This document shows, piece by piece, positions 14,553 through 16,227 of a stretch of 16,227 nt of DNA; position 1 is the stretch's first letter; every line of letters starts with the position of its first letter. The stretch is from Methyloceanibacter sp. (GTDB lineage Bacteria; Pseudomonadota; Alphaproteobacteria; Rhizobiales; Methyloligellaceae). The stretch covers positions 1 to 16,227 of the forward strand of contig JAENXG010000027.1 of NCBI GenBank assembly GCA_016649675.1, read 5' to 3'. Under the pieces are notes generated by a model, which searched no databases, was not told the origin of the DNA, and saw nothing but the letters and a program-made list of their open reading frames with translations. Both the position numbers and the translations under genes were made by a program.

Positions 14553-15257
14553 ACGGCCAACCGCCTTAAGGATCGCATTGCGCTCATCACCGGTGCCTCG
14601 CGCGGCATCGGCCGGGCCGTGGCGCTCGCCTTCGCCCGCGAAGGCGCGCATGTGCTGCTTCTCGCGCGCGCCCGGAAAGCCCTGGAAGAGGTTGACGATC
14701 GCGTCAGGGCGGGCGGCGGAAAAGCCACGCTCATTCCGCTCGACCTCGCCGAGGGCAAGGCCATCGATGCGCTCGGTCCCTCGCTCTATGAGCGCTTCGG
14801 TAGGCTCGACGTGCTGGTCGGCAACGCCGCCATTCTCGGCCGCCTATCGCCGCTCACTCATGTCCCGGCCGAGCATTGGGAACGGACCTTCGCCATCAAC
14901 GTCACCGCCAATTGGCGGCTGATCCGCACCCTCGATCCGCTGCTCCGCCGCTCCGACGCGGGGCGGGTTATCTTCGTGACCTCGGGTGTGGCGCGCGCCC
15001 CGCGCGCCTATTGGGCCCCCTACTCCGTTTCGAAGGCGGCGCTCGAGGCTCTGGCCAAGACCTATGCCAACGAGACGTCCGACAGCACGATCAAGGTGAA
15101 CCTCGTCGATCCCGGCGCCACCGCCACGCGCATGCGCGCCGAGGCCTATCCCGGCGAGGACCAAAACACCTTGCGCACGCCGGAGCAGGTGGCGGAGAGC
15201 TTCGTCGCTCTCGCCATGCCTAACTGGACGGAGACCGGTCAGATCGTCGAGGCTTAG
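14553..15257 (+). CDS. Short-chain dehydrogenase/reductase with apparent ACG start
   Basis: NAD(P)-dependent oxidoreductase of the classical SDR family; the substrate cannot be told. Counted from the ACG at 14553 it has 234 residues, with cofactor motif TGASRGIG (13-20), GNAA (90-93), Asn117, and catalytic Ser144, Tyr157 and Lys161 in the YSVSK context. The first ordinary start codon is GTG at 14619, but that would remove the glycine motif and the first strand, so translation must begin earlier. The frame runs ACG-GCC-AAC-CGC directly after the purF stop, and reading ACG as Met gives a natural SDR beginning, ANRLKDRIALITGAS. ATT at 14577, behind AAGGA, is another option. The C-terminal half is somewhat short, as in compact FabG-like SDRs. 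Coupled translation with purF is likely. Confidence 0.85.
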   Translation, partial: TANRLKDRIALITGASRGIGRAVALAFAREGAHVLLLARARKALEEVDDRVRAGGGKATLIPLDLAEGKAIDALGPSLYERFGRLDVLVGNAAILGRLSPLTHVPAEHWERTFAINVTANWRLIRTLDPLLRRSDAGRVIFVTSGVARAPRAYWAPYSVSKAALEALAKTYANETSDSTIKVNLVDPGATATRMRAEAYPGEDQNTLRTPEQVAESFVALAMPNWTETGQIVEA

Positions 15258-16060
15258 AGGCACTCCTCGGTCGTCAGCACCATGCCGTCATAGGCTGGCT
15301 CGACGCCCGGCGGCAACTCGGCCGCAAGCCTCGCATAATCGAGATCGACATGCATATGAGTGAGCACGGCGCGCTTCGGCTTCACCCGCGCGATAAAGGA
15401 GAGCGCCTGCTCCACGGTGAAATGGCTTGGATGCGGGGTGTAGCGCAGCGTATCGATGATCCAGACATCGAGCCCCTCGAGATATTCGACCGACTCCTCG
15501 GGCAGATCATTCACATCCGGCGAGTACGCGATGCCGCCGAAGCGGAAGCCGAGCGTCTCGCTCTGCCCATGGAGCTGCCGGAACGGCAGGGCCTCGATCG
15601 GCCCCCCAGCGCCCTCGATGCTCAGGCGCGTGCCCGCGCTGATCTCGTGGCCATCGAGCACCGCCGGATACTCGCTGCCGGGCGGCGTCTCGAAGCAATA
15701 GGCAAAACGCTGGCGGAGGATCTGCCCCGTCGCCTTGTCGTAATAGACGTCGACGCGGCGCCGCCCGTTATAGGCCACGATGCGGAGATCATCGATGCCG
15801 TGGGCGTGGTCGGCGTGGTCGTGGGTGTAAAGCACCCCGTCGAGCAAGCCCACACCGGCATCGAGGAGCTGCTCGCGCAGGTCGGGCGGGGTGTCGACTA
15901 GGACGGTCGTCGTGCCGTCCGCGCCCTTCCGCTGCACGAGAAGCGCGCAGCGCCTCCGGCGGTTCTTCGGATTATCGGGGTCGCACGCCCCCCAGATATT
16001 GCCGATGCGCGGCACGCCGCCCGATGTGCCGCAGCCGAGAATGGTGACCTTCAATGTCAT
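15254..16060 (-). CDS. Metallo-beta-lactamase-fold hydrolase, PhnP-like
   Basis: Probable metal-dependent phosphodiesterase or related hydrolase of the PhnP/RNase Z-like branch (COG1235 type); the substrate is unknown. The 268 residues start MTLKVTILGCGTSGGVPRIG. The metal site is complete: THDHADH (79-85) with His80, His82, Asp84 and His85, then His164, Asp182 and a late His (213 or 235), and THMHVD at 234-239. It lacks the cysteine-rich zinc knuckle of true PhnP after the GGVP motif and instead has GACDPDNPKNRRRR, so it should not be called PhnP. The ATG overlaps the tatD stop as ATGA, meaning coupled translation. Its own stop overlaps the convergent SDR stop by four bases. Confidence 0.9.
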   Translation of the reverse strand: MTLKVTILGCGTSGGVPRIGNIWGACDPDNPKNRRRRCALLVQRKGADGTTTVLVDTPPDLREQLLDAGVGLLDGVLYTHDHADHAHGIDDLRIVAYNGRRRVDVYYDKATGQILRQRFAYCFETPPGSEYPAVLDGHEISAGTRLSIEGAGGPIEALPFRQLHGQSETLGFRFGGIAYSPDVNDLPEESVEYLEGLDVWIIDTLRYTPHPSHFTVEQALSFIARVKPKRAVLTHMHVDLDYARLAAELPPGVEPAYDGMVLTTEECL

Positions 16061-16227
16061 GCCGCACTTGGCTCGGCGTTCAGCGCCACGCGCGGCGCCT
16101 TCCGGAATAGCCGGAAGAAGTTCTCGGTGGTGGCACGCGCCAGCTCTGCTTCGCTCAAGGCTCTGGTGGCGGCAAGGCGCGAGGCAGTGTGCGCGACGAA
16201 AGCCGGCTCGTTGCTGCGCCCGCGCAA
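16057..16227 (-). CDS. TatD family metal-dependent hydrolase/DNase, C-terminal end only
   Basis: Only the last 56 residues lie in the window; the gene starts beyond the right edge. The text RGRSNEPAFVAHTASRLAA and then ELARATTENFFRLF is the characteristic C-terminus of TatD proteins, which are TIM-barrel metal-dependent hydrolases with DNase or D-aminoacyl-tRNA deacylase-like activity. The stop TGA overlaps the start of the downstream hydrolase gene in ATGA, so the two form a transcription unit. The catalytic metal ligands lie outside the window and cannot be checked. In related bacteria metG is often the gene before it. Confidence 0.88.
   Translation of the reverse strand: MRGRSNEPAFVAHTASRLAATRALSEAELARATTENFFRLFRKAPRVALNAEPSAA

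Noticed and set aside
14619..15257. SDR gene starting at GTG 14619
   Set aside because: This start would remove the TGASRGIG cofactor motif and the first strand, giving a non-functional Rossmann fold, although coding signal continues upstream to 14553.

Overview
The window is a gene-dense, high-GC stretch of alphaproteobacterial chromosome. Hyphomicrobiales (Rhizobiales) is the most likely order: a DUF2232 membrane protein sits between rpsR and rplI, the order fabD-fabG-acpP-fabF-mltG is present, and an intergenic palindrome resembles those scattered through genomes of that order. Genus cannot be told from this sequence. No phage, transposase, plasmid, CRISPR, tRNA or rRNA feature was seen. 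Almost all of it is core metabolism and information processing.

Left part (1-4527, minus strand): a type II fatty-acid synthesis cluster transcribed right to left as fabD, fabG, acpP, fabF and then mltG, which runs off the left edge. FabD loads malonate onto the acyl carrier protein made by acpP, FabF elongates the chain and FabG reduces the 3-keto product. MltG is the inner-membrane endolytic murein transglycosylase that sets glycan length. acpP has a 256-base upstream gap carrying a candidate promoter.

Middle part (4743-12183, plus strand): a divergently transcribed, unrecognised small exported protein; a hairpin and a good sigma-70-type promoter; then the ribosomal run rpsF-rpsR-DUF2232-rplI, followed by dnaB (replicative helicase), alr (alanine racemase, overlapping dnaB by four bases) and radA (recombination and branch-migration ATPase).

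Right part (12184-16227): a repeat doublet made of two inverted palindromes, then cvpA and purF (first committed step of purine synthesis), then a short-chain dehydrogenase whose reading frame begins directly after the purF stop codon, in the same frame and with no ordinary start codon. Converging on it from the right edge are a PhnP-like metallo-beta-lactamase-fold hydrolase and the 3' end of a tatD-type DNase gene.

I did not find a convincing undescribed multi-gene system. The points most worth a second look are the apparent ACG start of the dehydrogenase at 14553, the inverted repeat doublet at 12194-12286, the hairpin with a duplicated 3' arm before the rpsF promoter, and the unrecognised exported protein at 4743-5219.
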